A DNA stretch of 64,000 nucleotides, taken from the NCBI GenBank assembly GCA_050174775.1, contig JBFXJP010000006.1:1-64000 (forward strand). Direction: 5' to 3'. Shown piece after piece: positions 1 through 9,332 of this stretch (positions are counted from its first letter, which is position 1; each line of letters begins with the position of its first letter). The DNA is from CAYPGJ01 sp050174775 (GTDB taxonomy: Bacteria; Planctomycetota; Phycisphaerae; Phycisphaerales; UBA1924). Under the pieces are notes generated by a model, which had not been told where the DNA came from, made no database searches, and worked only from the letters and a program-made list of their open reading frames with translations. The position numbers were made by a program, and so were the translations under genes.

Positions 1-801
1 CGGGAGGGTGAGCACGGGTCGTGTGGTGCGCTGATCGCGTCGGGGTTGGCAGCGTTGGCGCCGCTGTTGTTTGTGGGCGCGTTTGCGTGGCATTGGGGGG
101 GACTGACGCCGCAGTCGGAACGGATCAGGTCGATTCACGCGGGGGGGATCAACCCTGCGGCGCCGGCGTTCGCGCTGAGTGTGTTCGCGTGCTACGGCGC
201 GTTCTTTGTGCCGCTGGTGTTGCGGCGTGGTGAGGGCGTGCGCTCGATGGGGGCGGGTGTGTGGATGGGCGCGATGGTGGGTGTGGCGCTCGCGTTGATC
301 GTGCCGACGTCGACGGAGGCGCCGACGTTCGAGAACCCGCCCTTGCGCGGGTACGGGTGGCTGTGGGCGGTGTCGGGGAAGTTTCCGACAATTGCGGAGC
401 GGTCGCCGTTGTTTGTGGTGTTGGCGGCGTGCGGTGGCGGCGCGGTGATGGTGTTCTGGCGCGCGGCGCGCGCGAACGGGCGCGGGGGTCAGGGGATCGT
501 GCTGCTCGTTGGGATGCTGGCGTGGCTGGCGGCGCAGACGACGAACCCTGCGGCGTGGCAGCGGTACTTCGATCCGATGCTGCTGGCGTGCCTGGCGTGG
601 CTGACGGGGCTGGGCGTGCCGACGCAGCGCGAGGAGCGGGCGGGCTGGTTCGGGCCGGCGCGCGTGCTGCCGCTCGTACTTGCGCTGGGGATGCTGGCGC
701 TCACGGCGCGGTCGATCGTGCCGGACCTGATGCGCAACACACTGCCGTTCGACGGGGGCGCGCCGAGCATAAGCGCGACGCCATCCGAAGCGTCGCGTTG
801 A
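1..801 (+). CDS. Membrane protein, C-terminal part (5' end outside window)
   Basis: The frame is open from the first base, so the true start lies upstream; an internal TTG at 46 is the first possible start seen. At least five strongly hydrophobic segments are separated by short loops rich in Arg and Gly, so this is an integral membrane protein. No catalytic motif is visible in the part present. A lumenal-type loop before the last helices contains Trp, Asp and Arg residues, as in polyprenyl-phosphate-dependent sugar transferases, but that is only a resemblance. It ends 21 bases before the convergent end of ugd, next to a polysaccharide locus, which makes a role in surface glycan assembly possible but unproven. 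Confidence 0.55.
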   Translation, partial: REGEHGSCGALIASGLAALAPLLFVGAFAWHWGGLTPQSERIRSIHAGGINPAAPAFALSVFACYGAFFVPLVLRRGEGVRSMGAGVWMGAMVGVALALIVPTSTEAPTFENPPLRGYGWLWAVSGKFPTIAERSPLFVVLAACGGGAVMVFWRAARANGRGGQGIVLLVGMLAWLAAQTTNPAAWQRYFDPMLLACLAWLTGLGVPTQREERAGWFGPARVLPLVLALGMLALTARSIVPDLMRNTLPFDGGAPSISATPSEASR

Positions 802-822
802 GAACGATCGTCGTGCTCGGGA

Positions 823-2166
823 TCAGCGGGCGTTGACGGGCGCGCGGCCGACGGAGTAGTAGGTGAAGCCGGCTTTGGCCATGTGGTCTTCGCGGTAGAG
901 GTTCCGGCCGTCGAAGATGACGGGCGCCGCGAGGAGGGACTTGACCTTCTCGAAGTCGGGGTGCTTGAACTCGTCCCAGTCGGTGGAGATGACGAGCGCG
1001 TCGGCGCCTCGGAGGGTCTCGTAGAGGCCGTCGGAGATCTCGTAGGCACCGGGGTTCTCGCGCTCGACGTTCTCGGCAGCGACGGGGTCGAAGGCGCGGA
1101 TGCGCGCGCCCTGGGCCTTGGCAAGCTCCATGAGGGTGAGGGCCGGGGCTTCGCGGATGTCGTCGGTCTGCGGCTTGAACGCCATGCCCCAGAAGGCGAG
1201 GGTCTTGCCCTTGAGGCCGCCGTGCTTGGCGAAATGGCCGTCGATCTTCTTGAAGAAGGCCTGGCGCTGGCGTTGATTGCCGTCGTGCACGGCCTGGGAG
1301 ACGGGCGTGGGGACGCCGGACTTCTTGCCCATGGAGATGCAGGCGAGCGTGTCCTTGGGGAAGCAGGATCCGCCGTAGCCGAGGCCCGGGTAGAGGAACT
1401 GGTTGCCGATGCGCTTGTCGGCGCACATGCCCTCACGGACGCGCGCGATGTTGGCGCCGTAGGCCTCGCAGAGGTTGGCCATCTCGTTGATGAAGGAGAT
1501 CTTGGTGGCGAGGAAGTTGTTGGAGGCGTACTTCACCATCTCGGAGGAGAGGATGTCCATGACGTAGATGGGGTGGCCTTGGCGGACGAAGGGGTCGTAG
1601 AGGTCGCGCATCATGGCGCCGGTGGCGTCGTCCTCGACGCCGCAGACGACGCGGTCGGGCTTCATGAAATCGTTGATCGCGGCGCCTTCTTTGAGGAACT
1701 CGGGGTTGTTGGCGACGGAGAAGGGGAGATCGCCGACGATCTTCTTGATGCGGTCCTTGACGGCGAGTGTGGTGCCGACGGGCACGGTGGACTTGACGAC
1801 GACGACCTTGGGCTTAGCGGCGCGACCGAGCGCCTTGATGACCTTGCCGATGTCGTCCGCGGCGGACCAGACGTACTTCATGTCGGTGTCGCCGTTGTCG
1901 CCGGTGGGCGTGCCGACGCAGATGAAGATCATCTCGGCGTCGCGGTAGGACTTCTCGACGTCGGTGGTGAAGGAGAGGCGGCCCGCGTCGACGTTGCGCT
2001 GCATCATCTCGGTGAGGCCGGGCTCGAAGATGGGGCAGCCGCCGTCGTTGAGGATGTCGATCTTGCGCTTGTCGACGTCGAGGCAGACGACGTCGTTGCC
2101 CGTGTTGGAAAAGCAGACGCCTGTCACGAGGCCCACGTAGCCGGTTCCCACCATCGTCAATCGCAT
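823..2166 (-). CDS. ugd: UDP-glucose 6-dehydrogenase
   Basis: This enzyme oxidises UDP-glucose twice with NAD+ to give UDP-glucuronate, the precursor for UDP-xylose and UDP-galacturonate. The 447-residue protein has the N-terminal NAD motif GTGYVGLVTG (residues 7-16), the middle helix region and the catalytic cysteine in GYGGSCFPKD (about C268), followed by a C-terminal UDP-binding domain with the GMAFKPQTDDIREAP stretch typical of the family. I chose the ATG at 2166 because GAGGAG lies nine bases upstream and the NAD motif then sits at the very N terminus; an upstream extension would be low-complexity and Arg/Pro-rich. It follows the UDP-xylose synthase gene on the same strand, so product and next enzyme are encoded together. 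Confidence 0.95.
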   Translation of the reverse strand: MRLTMVGTGYVGLVTGVCFSNTGNDVVCLDVDKRKIDILNDGGCPIFEPGLTEMMQRNVDAGRLSFTTDVEKSYRDAEMIFICVGTPTGDNGDTDMKYVWSAADDIGKVIKALGRAAKPKVVVVKSTVPVGTTLAVKDRIKKIVGDLPFSVANNPEFLKEGAAINDFMKPDRVVCGVEDDATGAMMRDLYDPFVRQGHPIYVMDILSSEMVKYASNNFLATKISFINEMANLCEAYGANIARVREGMCADKRIGNQFLYPGLGYGGSCFPKDTLACISMGKKSGVPTPVSQAVHDGNQRQRQAFFKKIDGHFAKHGGLKGKTLAFWGMAFKPQTDDIREAPALTLMELAKAQGARIRAFDPVAAENVERENPGAYEISDGLYETLRGADALVISTDWDEFKHPDFEKVKSLLAAPVIFDGRNLYREDHMAKAGFTYYSVGRAPVNAR

Positions 2167-2287
2167 CTCGGTTCGCTCCTCAAAGGCGCTGCAAGTCTCT
2201 GTCCGTTCACCCCCGGAGTAGCCCCGGCCCGGATGTGGCCTCCGACCACTCGTGAGGCCGTGGAGGCGTTTGTTCGCACGGGGGGGC

Positions 2288-3262
<975 letters not shown>

Positions 3263-3611
3263 GATGAGATGTCCGCCGGAATGAGGGTCGCTCGGCGGGG
3301 CGGGGAGTATATCGGCAGCGGGGGCGTGGCTCGTGGGGGTTGTGTGAGAATCGAACCGGGATGGGGCTCATGGAGTAGTGGGGGAGCGGTCGCGGCGCGG
3401 ACGCCCGGCTGTACCATGCCCGCCCGCGTCGCGCCGTGCGCACAACGGCGGAGGGCGGTGTTTTGCGGGGGGGAGCGGGCGGGCCGGAGGCCCGGTCAGG
3501 CGTGATTCGGCATGGACGCCGGGCTTTGTTCGTCCGATGAACCAACCCCGCTGTGCTCTCGAAACGAGGGGCGGCGTGGTCCGAGAACCACTGGAAGAGA
3601 AGGGCTAGACC
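3263..3611. other. Divergent intergenic region of 349 bases
   Basis: This separates the reverse uxs-ugd pair from the forward polysaccharide genes, so it should hold promoters for both directions. On the reverse strand TATACT at 3306..3311 is a good -10 match without a clear -35. On the forward strand AAGGG seven bases before the ATG at 3612 is a ribosome binding site, but I see no convincing promoter hexamers. I see no RNA gene or repeat. Confidence 0.5.
3306..3311 (-). promoter_or_regulatory. Possible -10 box for uxs-ugd
   Basis: TATACT on the reverse strand, 43 bases before the uxs ATG, matches the sigma-70 -10 consensus in five of six bases. No -35 hexamer is evident at the usual distance. 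Confidence 0.35.
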
Positions 3612-4670
3612 ATGCGCGTGCTTGTGACCGGGTCCTCAGGGCTGATCGGCTCCGAGGCCGTCGTCTTCTTCGACAAGATGGGCTTCGACGTCACGGGCGT
3701 CGACAACAACATGCGGGCCTTCTTCTTCGGGCCCAAGGGCGACACGACGTGGAACCGGCAGCGCCTCGAGCAGCAGTGCAAGCGGTTCAAGCACGTCGAG
3801 CTCGACATCCGCAAGCGCGAGGACGTGCTCGCCCTGTTCGAGAAGCTGAAGCCGGAGCTGATCATCCACGCGGCCGCGCAGCCCAGCCATGACCTTGCCG
3901 CGGCCAAGCCCTTCGAGGACTTCGAGGTCAACGCCAGCGGCACGCTGAACCTGCTCGAGGCGACGCGTCGGCACACCCCCGAGTCGCCCTTCATCCACGT
4001 CTCGACGAACAAGGTGTACGGGGACGGGCCGAACTTCATCAAGCTCAAGGAGCTGGAGACGCGCTACGACTACGACGATCCGCGCTTCGAGCACGGCATC
4101 GCGGAGGATTTCTCGATCGACCAGTGCAAGCACTCGCTCTTCGGTGCGTCGAAGGCCGCGGGCGACATCCTCGCGCAGGAGTACGGCAAGTACGACGGGA
4201 TCGAGCTGAAGACGGGGATCTTCCGCGGGGGCTGCCTGACGGGGCCGAGCCATTCGGGCGTGGAGCTGCACGGTTTCCTGAACTATCTCGTGCTCGTGGC
4301 GCTGAAGGAGGGCCCGTACACGATCTTCGGGTACAAGGGCAAGCAGGTGCGCGATCAGATCCACTCCTTCGACGTGATCAACGCGTTCTGGCACTTCGCG
4401 CAGAATCCGAGGCCGGGGGAGGTGTACAACCTGGGCGGGTGCAAGGCCAACGCCGCGTCGCTGATGGAGTGCGTCTCGATGATCGAAGAGCGCACGGGCA
4501 AGAAGCCCAAGCTGACGTACCAGGACAAGAACCGGATCGGCGACCACATCTGCTACTACTCGGACATGCGCAAGTTCTTCTCGCACTACCCGGACTACAA
4601 GATGAAGTACTCGCTCCCGATGATCGTGGACGAGATGATCAAAGTGGTGACCGACCTGCATCGGGCGTGA
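3612..4670 (+). CDS. CDP-tyvelose/paratose 2-epimerase-like NAD-dependent epimerase
   Basis: A 352-residue short-chain dehydrogenase/reductase that likely epimerises or modifies a nucleotide sugar. The Rossmann motif TGSSGLIGSE is at residues 6-15; HVSTNKVYGD, the ELETRYDYDD stretch and FRGGCLTGPSHSG followed by GKQVRDQIHSFDVI resemble CDP-paratose 2-epimerase (RfbE). The usual catalytic Tyr of YxxxK is Phe (F177, with K181) in SLFGASK, as I recall from a broad group of RfbE-like proteins, so the exact reaction is uncertain. It opens the forward polysaccharide run; the next gene starts 12 bases after its stop. A ribosome site AAGGG precedes the ATG. Confidence 0.75.
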   Translation: MRVLVTGSSGLIGSEAVVFFDKMGFDVTGVDNNMRAFFFGPKGDTTWNRQRLEQQCKRFKHVELDIRKREDVLALFEKLKPELIIHAAAQPSHDLAAAKPFEDFEVNASGTLNLLEATRRHTPESPFIHVSTNKVYGDGPNFIKLKELETRYDYDDPRFEHGIAEDFSIDQCKHSLFGASKAAGDILAQEYGKYDGIELKTGIFRGGCLTGPSHSGVELHGFLNYLVLVALKEGPYTIFGYKGKQVRDQIHSFDVINAFWHFAQNPRPGEVYNLGGCKANAASLMECVSMIEERTGKKPKLTYQDKNRIGDHICYYSDMRKFFSHYPDYKMKYSLPMIVDEMIKVVTDLHRA

Positions 4671-4682
4671 GCGGAGCGCGCC

Positions 4683-5996
4683 ATGCGCATCACCATTCTC
4701 AACCAGTTCTACACGCCGGACATCAGCCCCACGGCGCACCTCGCGGCGTCGCTCGCGAACCATCGCGCTGCCGGGGGCGACACGGTGACCGTCGTCGCGT
4801 CGCGCGGGGGGTATGTGCCCGCGTCTGCGGACGAGCGGAATCAGGACCTCGGGAACCCGCGCGTGCATCGCGTGTGGACGCCCAGGCTGGGCAAGGCCAC
4901 GATCCTCAAGCGCTGCATGGACTACGGCGTGTTCTACGCGCTGGCGTTCTGGCGTTTGATGACGCTGCCGGCGCAGGACGTGATCGTGACACTGACGACG
5001 CCGCCGTACATCGCGTGGGCCGCGGTGGTGCACAAGTGGCTGCACGGGGGAGCGCCCCGGGTCATCCTGTGGAACATGGACTGCTACCCGGACGCCGCGG
5101 AGCGTCTCGGGGTGATGCGCAAGGGCTCGCCGATGTCGAGCGCGATGCGCTGGCTGAATCGCAGGCTGTTCCGGCAGGTGGACGAGCTGGTGTGCCTGGA
5201 CACGGCCATGGTGGACCTGCTGCTCTCGCAGTACGGCCCACGTGAGGACGAGAAGGCCCTTCCGACGACGATCATCCCGAACTGGGAGCCCGCGAAGATG
5301 TTTCCGAGCCCGTTCGGTCGCGCGAGCGCGCCGGCGTGGGGCAAGGCGGGCTCGCTGGGGCTCGACGGGAAGTTCGTGGTGCTCTACCTGGGGAACACGG
5401 GGTACGGGCACGAGTTCGACACGGCGTTGGACGCGGCCTCGATGCTGCGCGACGAGCCGGTGCGGTTTCTCTTCGTCGGCGGCGGACGCCGGTGGGCGGA
5501 CATCGAGCGCGGCGTGAAGCAGCGCGGGCTGACGAACGTGGTGATGCACGGGTACGTGCCCAAGGACGAGACGCCGAGCGTGATGGCGTGCGCGGGCTGC
5601 GCGATGATCACGCTGCGGGATGAGGCGCTGGGGATCATGTCCCCCTCGAAGCTGCACTCGAATCTCGCGGCCGCGTTGCCCATCGCGTACGTCGGGCCGA
5701 CGACCTCGAACGTGGACGACGCGATCGTACGGTTCGGGTGCGGGGTGTCCCTGCGCGAGGGTGAGCCCGCGGCGCTGGCGGCGTACCTGCGTCGGCTCGC
5801 GCATGAAGAGAATTTCAGGAATGAGCAGCGGCGCGCGGCGCGTCGCGCTTTCGACGAGGCCTACTGCGACAGCGTGACGCTGCGCGCCTTTGATGCCGTC
5901 ATCGACGGCTCGAACGGCGCGGACACGCACGGCTCGCACAGGGCGTCCGACGTGGCGTGCGGAGAGCCTGGGGAGAGATTCGCATGCTCGCACTGA
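4683..5996 (+). CDS. GT4-family glycosyltransferase (WbuB-like)
   Basis: A 437-residue GT-B fold retaining glycosyltransferase. The N terminus ILNQFYTPDISPTA, with a long gap to TLTTPPYIAWAA, and the C-terminal donor site with VVLYLGNTGYGHEFD, LFVGGGRRW and IMSPSKLHSNLAAALPI are typical of WbuB/WcaI-like transferases that extend undecaprenyl-linked glycans at the cytoplasmic membrane face. GGAG seven bases before the ATG supports the start. The 3' end overlaps the methyltransferase gene by 13 bases, indicating co-transcription. Acceptor and donor sugars cannot be read from sequence. Confidence 0.85.
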   Translation: MRITILNQFYTPDISPTAHLAASLANHRAAGGDTVTVVASRGGYVPASADERNQDLGNPRVHRVWTPRLGKATILKRCMDYGVFYALAFWRLMTLPAQDVIVTLTTPPYIAWAAVVHKWLHGGAPRVILWNMDCYPDAAERLGVMRKGSPMSSAMRWLNRRLFRQVDELVCLDTAMVDLLLSQYGPREDEKALPTTIIPNWEPAKMFPSPFGRASAPAWGKAGSLGLDGKFVVLYLGNTGYGHEFDTALDAASMLRDEPVRFLFVGGGRRWADIERGVKQRGLTNVVMHGYVPKDETPSVMACAGCAMITLRDEALGIMSPSKLHSNLAAALPIAYVGPTTSNVDDAIVRFGCGVSLREGEPAALAAYLRRLAHEENFRNEQRRAARRAFDEAYCDSVTLRAFDAVIDGSNGADTHGSHRASDVACGEPGERFACSH

Positions 5997-6646
5997 GTTC
6001 GACGGACGCGCCCGAGCGCCTTTCCACGCCCGAGTGGGTGTACGGCACCGAGGCTCCGGAGCACACGTTGGCGTACCTCGCGCCTGTCGTGGACGCCATG
6101 CTGCCGCGCGACCTCAAGGGCAAGCGACTTCTCGACGTGGGTTGCGGCAACGGGGCGTGGGCGAAACGGCTTGTCGAGCGGGGTGCGCACGTGGTCGGCA
6201 TCGACACGTCGAGCGACGGGGTGAGGATCGCGCGAACGCAGGCACCGCAGGCGCGCTTCGAGGTGTTCGAGATCTCGTCGCGCGTGCTCGATGATCTGCT
6301 CGAGGAGCCGTTCGACGTGGTGCTGAGCCTGGAGGTGGTGGAGCATCTGTACCTGCCGCGCGAGTGGGCGAAGGGTTGCTTCGCGGCGCTCAAGCCGGGC
6401 GGGACGCTGGTGTGCTCGACGCCGTACCACGGGTATCTGAAGAACCTGGCGTTGTCGGTGATGAACAAGTGGGACTTCCACCACAACCCGATGTGGGACG
6501 GCGGGCACATCAAGTTCTGGAGCCGCGCAACGCTGACATCCCTGCTCGCGGAGGCGGGCTTCGAGGACATCCGGTTCGCGGGCGCCGGGAGGGCGGCGTG
6601 GCTGTGGATGAGCATGGTGATGTCGGGGAGACGGCCCGCGCGATGA
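5984..6646 (+). CDS. Class I SAM-dependent methyltransferase (UbiG-like fold)
   Basis: The protein of 220 residues has the SAM-binding motif I LLDVGCGNGAWAKRL, an acidic residue ending strand 2 (VVGIDTSS), and the post-motif VLSLEVVEHLYLPREW. It belongs to the Methyltransf_11/UbiG-type group often found in O-antigen loci, where it may methylate a sugar hydroxyl. I chose the ATG at 5984 over the GTG at 5957 because GGGGAGAG lies just upstream of the former. It overlaps the preceding glycosyltransferase gene and shares ATGA with the following one. Confidence 0.8.
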   Translation: MLALSSTDAPERLSTPEWVYGTEAPEHTLAYLAPVVDAMLPRDLKGKRLLDVGCGNGAWAKRLVERGAHVVGIDTSSDGVRIARTQAPQARFEVFEISSRVLDDLLEEPFDVVLSLEVVEHLYLPREWAKGCFAALKPGGTLVCSTPYHGYLKNLALSVMNKWDFHHNPMWDGGHIKFWSRATLTSLLAEAGFEDIRFAGAGRAAWLWMSMVMSGRRPAR

Positions 6647-8736
6647 GCGAGACGCAGACGAGCATCAAGGCTACGCCCGACCCGCGCGACGAGCGTGCGG
6701 ACGCGCTCGCGCAGGAGGCCGGGGCGGAGCGCGAGGCGCCCGGGAAGTGGCCCGCGCGCCGGTCGGTGCGCATCTCGGTGCTCGTGCCGGTGAAGAACGA
6801 GGAGCGCAACGTCGTCGAGTGCCTGCGTCGGCTGCAGTGGGCGGACCAGATCGTGGTCGTCGATTCGCAGTCGAAGGACCGGACGATCCCGCTCAGCCAG
6901 GCGATGGGCGCGGAGGTGTACCAGTTCCACTACTCGAAGGCCGGCTGGCCCAAGAAGAAGAACTGGGCGCTCGAGAATGTCCCGTGGCGGAACGAGTGGG
7001 TGCTCATCCTCGACGCGGACGAGCACATGACGCCCGAGCTCGCGGAGGAGATCGTCCAGGTCGTCGAGGGGCGCTGGCAGGGCTCGGACGAGCGCGAGCG
7101 CGGCTGCGGGGACGGCTACTGGCTGAACCGGCGCTTCATGTTCATGGGGAAGTGGATCCGCGGCTGCGGGTACTACCCCTCGTGGAACGTGCGCTTCTTC
7201 AAGCACGCGGTCGGGCGGTACGAGCGCATCGGCGATCTGGGCGACACGGGCTCCGGTGACAACGAGGTGCACGAGCACGTCGTGCTGTCCACGGGCGAGG
7301 CCGGGTACCTGCGAAACGAGTTCCTGCACTTTGCGTACCCCGATCTCACGACGTGGATCGAGAAGCACAACCGGTACACCACGTGGGAAGCGCACGCGAT
7401 GGAGGCCGGGGACGCCGGCGCCGTGCGGCCATCGCTCTTCGGCGGGCCGATCGAGCGCCGCCGCTGGCTGAAGCGCTACGCGCGCCGCCTGCCCTTCCGC
7501 CCGACCCTCCGGTTCCTCTACTCGTACATCATCGAGAAGGGGTTCCTCGACGGGTACCCGGGCTTCGTGATGTGCCGCCTGCTCGCGTGGTACGAGTTCG
7601 TCTCGCTCGCCAAGCACCATGAGATGACCAAGGCGGAGCCGCACAACACTGCGCCCGTCCCCACGGCCCGCGCCGCCAAGGCCCCCGCGCCGGGCAAGCC
7701 CTCCCGCGAGCCCAGCCCCCCGGCGCCGCCACGCCCGCGCGAGTTCGCTCAGCCGGCGCCCCTCCCGCCCTCGGCCGCGCGCACGCCGCACACCGGCAAG
7801 CGAGCCAACATCGAGGTGCTCATCCCGACGTTCAACGAGGAGATCAATCTCCCGCACGCGTTGCGTTCCGTGGTCGGGTGGGTGGACGCCGTGCACGTGC
7901 TCGACTCCGAATCGACGGATCGCACGCGCGAGATCGCGAAGGAAGCGGGCGCGCACGTCGTCGTGCAGAAGTGGCTCGGGTACGCGCGTCAGAAGAACTG
8001 GGGGCTGGACAACATCCCCTTCAACTCGGACTGGGTGTTCATCCTCGACGCGGACGAGACGATCACGCCCGAGCTTCGGGACGAGTTGCTCGAGCTGGCC
8101 GCGCGACAGCCCGAGTCCATCCGTGAATCAGGCTTCTACGTCAATCGTCTGACGTACTTTATGAACAAGCCGATCCGGCACTGCGGCTACTTCCCCTCGT
8201 ACAACCTGCGGTTCTTTAAGCGCGGGCGCGCCCGCTACGAGGACCGTGAGGTCCACGAGCACATGGTGGTCGACGGGCCCACGGGCCGTCTCAAGCGCCT
8301 CATGACGCACGAGGACCGGCGCGGGCTCGAGCACTTCATCGCCAAGCACAACCGCTACTCGACCCTCGAAGCGCGACAGACCCTCAAGGACATGCGCGGG
8401 AAGGCGAGCGAGGCCGTGGTGCTCGAGCGCGGCGTCGCCGTGCGCCGCTGGCTCAAGCGCCACGTGCAGCCCCGCCTGCCCTTCGCGGCCATGTGGCGAT
8501 TCCTCTACATGTACGTGTGGAAGCTGGGCGTGCTCGACGGCGCGACCGGCCTGCGCTTCTGCCTCTTCATCTCCACGTACGACTTCTTCATCTCGCTTAA
8601 GAAGCTCGAACTCGAGCATTCGAAGGTGGCTGCGCCCGAGCGCCTGACCACCCCCCCGGCGCGCGGCCTAGCGATCCCCGAGGGTGAGCTCGCCTCGGCT
8701 CCGGCGCCGAGCGCGAAAGAGGCCGCGAACGCATGA
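6643..8736 (+). CDS. Tandem two-domain GT2 glycosyltransferase (WaaE/KdtX-like)
   Basis: A 697-residue protein made of two full GT2 glycosyltransferase domains. Domain 1 (about residues 43-300) has VLVPVKNEERN and the DAD metal site in LILDADEH near 122; domain 2 (about 388-650) has VLIPTFNEEINLP and LDADETITPEL near 469. Both carry the AxQKNW/KKKNWALEN and CGYYPSWNVRFF/CGYFPSYNLRFF stretches of WaaE-type beta-glucosyltransferases. The linker (about 330-385) is Pro/Ala-rich and probably flexible. The start ATG shares four bases with the methyltransferase stop, and the end overlaps the acetyltransferase start in the same way. Two linked domains could add two sugars in sequence. Confidence 0.85.
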   Translation: MSETQTSIKATPDPRDERADALAQEAGAEREAPGKWPARRSVRISVLVPVKNEERNVVECLRRLQWADQIVVVDSQSKDRTIPLSQAMGAEVYQFHYSKAGWPKKKNWALENVPWRNEWVLILDADEHMTPELAEEIVQVVEGRWQGSDERERGCGDGYWLNRRFMFMGKWIRGCGYYPSWNVRFFKHAVGRYERIGDLGDTGSGDNEVHEHVVLSTGEAGYLRNEFLHFAYPDLTTWIEKHNRYTTWEAHAMEAGDAGAVRPSLFGGPIERRRWLKRYARRLPFRPTLRFLYSYIIEKGFLDGYPGFVMCRLLAWYEFVSLAKHHEMTKAEPHNTAPVPTARAAKAPAPGKPSREPSPPAPPRPREFAQPAPLPPSAARTPHTGKRANIEVLIPTFNEEINLPHALRSVVGWVDAVHVLDSESTDRTREIAKEAGAHVVVQKWLGYARQKNWGLDNIPFNSDWVFILDADETITPELRDELLELAARQPESIRESGFYVNRLTYFMNKPIRHCGYFPSYNLRFFKRGRARYEDREVHEHMVVDGPTGRLKRLMTHEDRRGLEHFIAKHNRYSTLEARQTLKDMRGKASEAVVLERGVAVRRWLKRHVQPRLPFAAMWRFLYMYVWKLGVLDGATGLRFCLFISTYDFFISLKKLELEHSKVAAPERLTTPPARGLAIPEGELASAPAPSAKEAANA

Positions 8737-9332
8737 CCGACGCGCGACCCATGCCCGAAGGCCCCGTGCTGGCCGATCAGGCCCGCGCCGTCTCCGCATA
8801 CACCACGCGCGAGAAGATCGGGCGCGTCCTCTGGAACTACCTCGGCCAGCCCCTGATGCGCTGCACCTTCCACAACTGGTACGGGCTGCGCCGCATGATC
8901 CTCCGCGCCTTCGGCTGCAACATCGCGCCGGACGCCCGTGTCTGGCCCAGCGTGCGCATCGAGCAGCCCTGGAACCTCACGCTCGGCCCCAACTCCTCCA
9001 TCGCGGATCGCGCGATCATCTATTGCCTGGGCAAAGTGACCATCGGGGCAAACTGCTCCATCTCGCAGTACGCGCACCTGTGCGCTGGCACGCACGACCA
9101 CACTCGCGCGGACCTGCCGCTGCTGCGCCCGCCGATCATCATCGAGGACGAGGTGTGGGTCGCCGCGGACGCGTTCATCGGACCGAACGTCACAATCGCT
9201 CAGGGGTGCGTGATCGGGGCGCGTTCGACTGTGTTCAAGAGCACCAAGCCGTGGACGATCTACGCGGGCAACCCGGCGCAGCCGCTGAAGGCTCGCGTGC
9301 TGACGCGCGCGGCCGGGCCGGCGGAATCGTGA
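8733..9332 (+). CDS. WcaF-like acetyltransferase (left-handed beta-helix)
   Basis: A 199-residue acyltransferase of the hexapeptide-repeat family. VWPSVRIEQPWNLTLG, the VTIGANCSISQYAHLC coil with the catalytic His in GTHDH, and the late coils VWVAADAFIGPNVTI and GARSTVFKSTKPWTIYAGNP are the pattern of colanic-acid WcaF enzymes that use acetyl-CoA to O-acetylate a sugar of the repeat unit. Start and stop overlap both neighbours (ATGA upstream, GTGA downstream), placing it firmly in the glycan operon. Confidence 0.85.
   Translation: MTDARPMPEGPVLADQARAVSAYTTREKIGRVLWNYLGQPLMRCTFHNWYGLRRMILRAFGCNIAPDARVWPSVRIEQPWNLTLGPNSSIADRAIIYCLGKVTIGANCSISQYAHLCAGTHDHTRADLPLLRPPIIIEDEVWVAADAFIGPNVTIAQGCVIGARSTVFKSTKPWTIYAGNPAQPLKARVLTRAAGPAES

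Noticed and set aside
3636..5993. Reverse open frame of 785 codons
   Set aside because: It lies opposite the epimerase and GT4 genes, is Arg/His-rich and shows no motifs.
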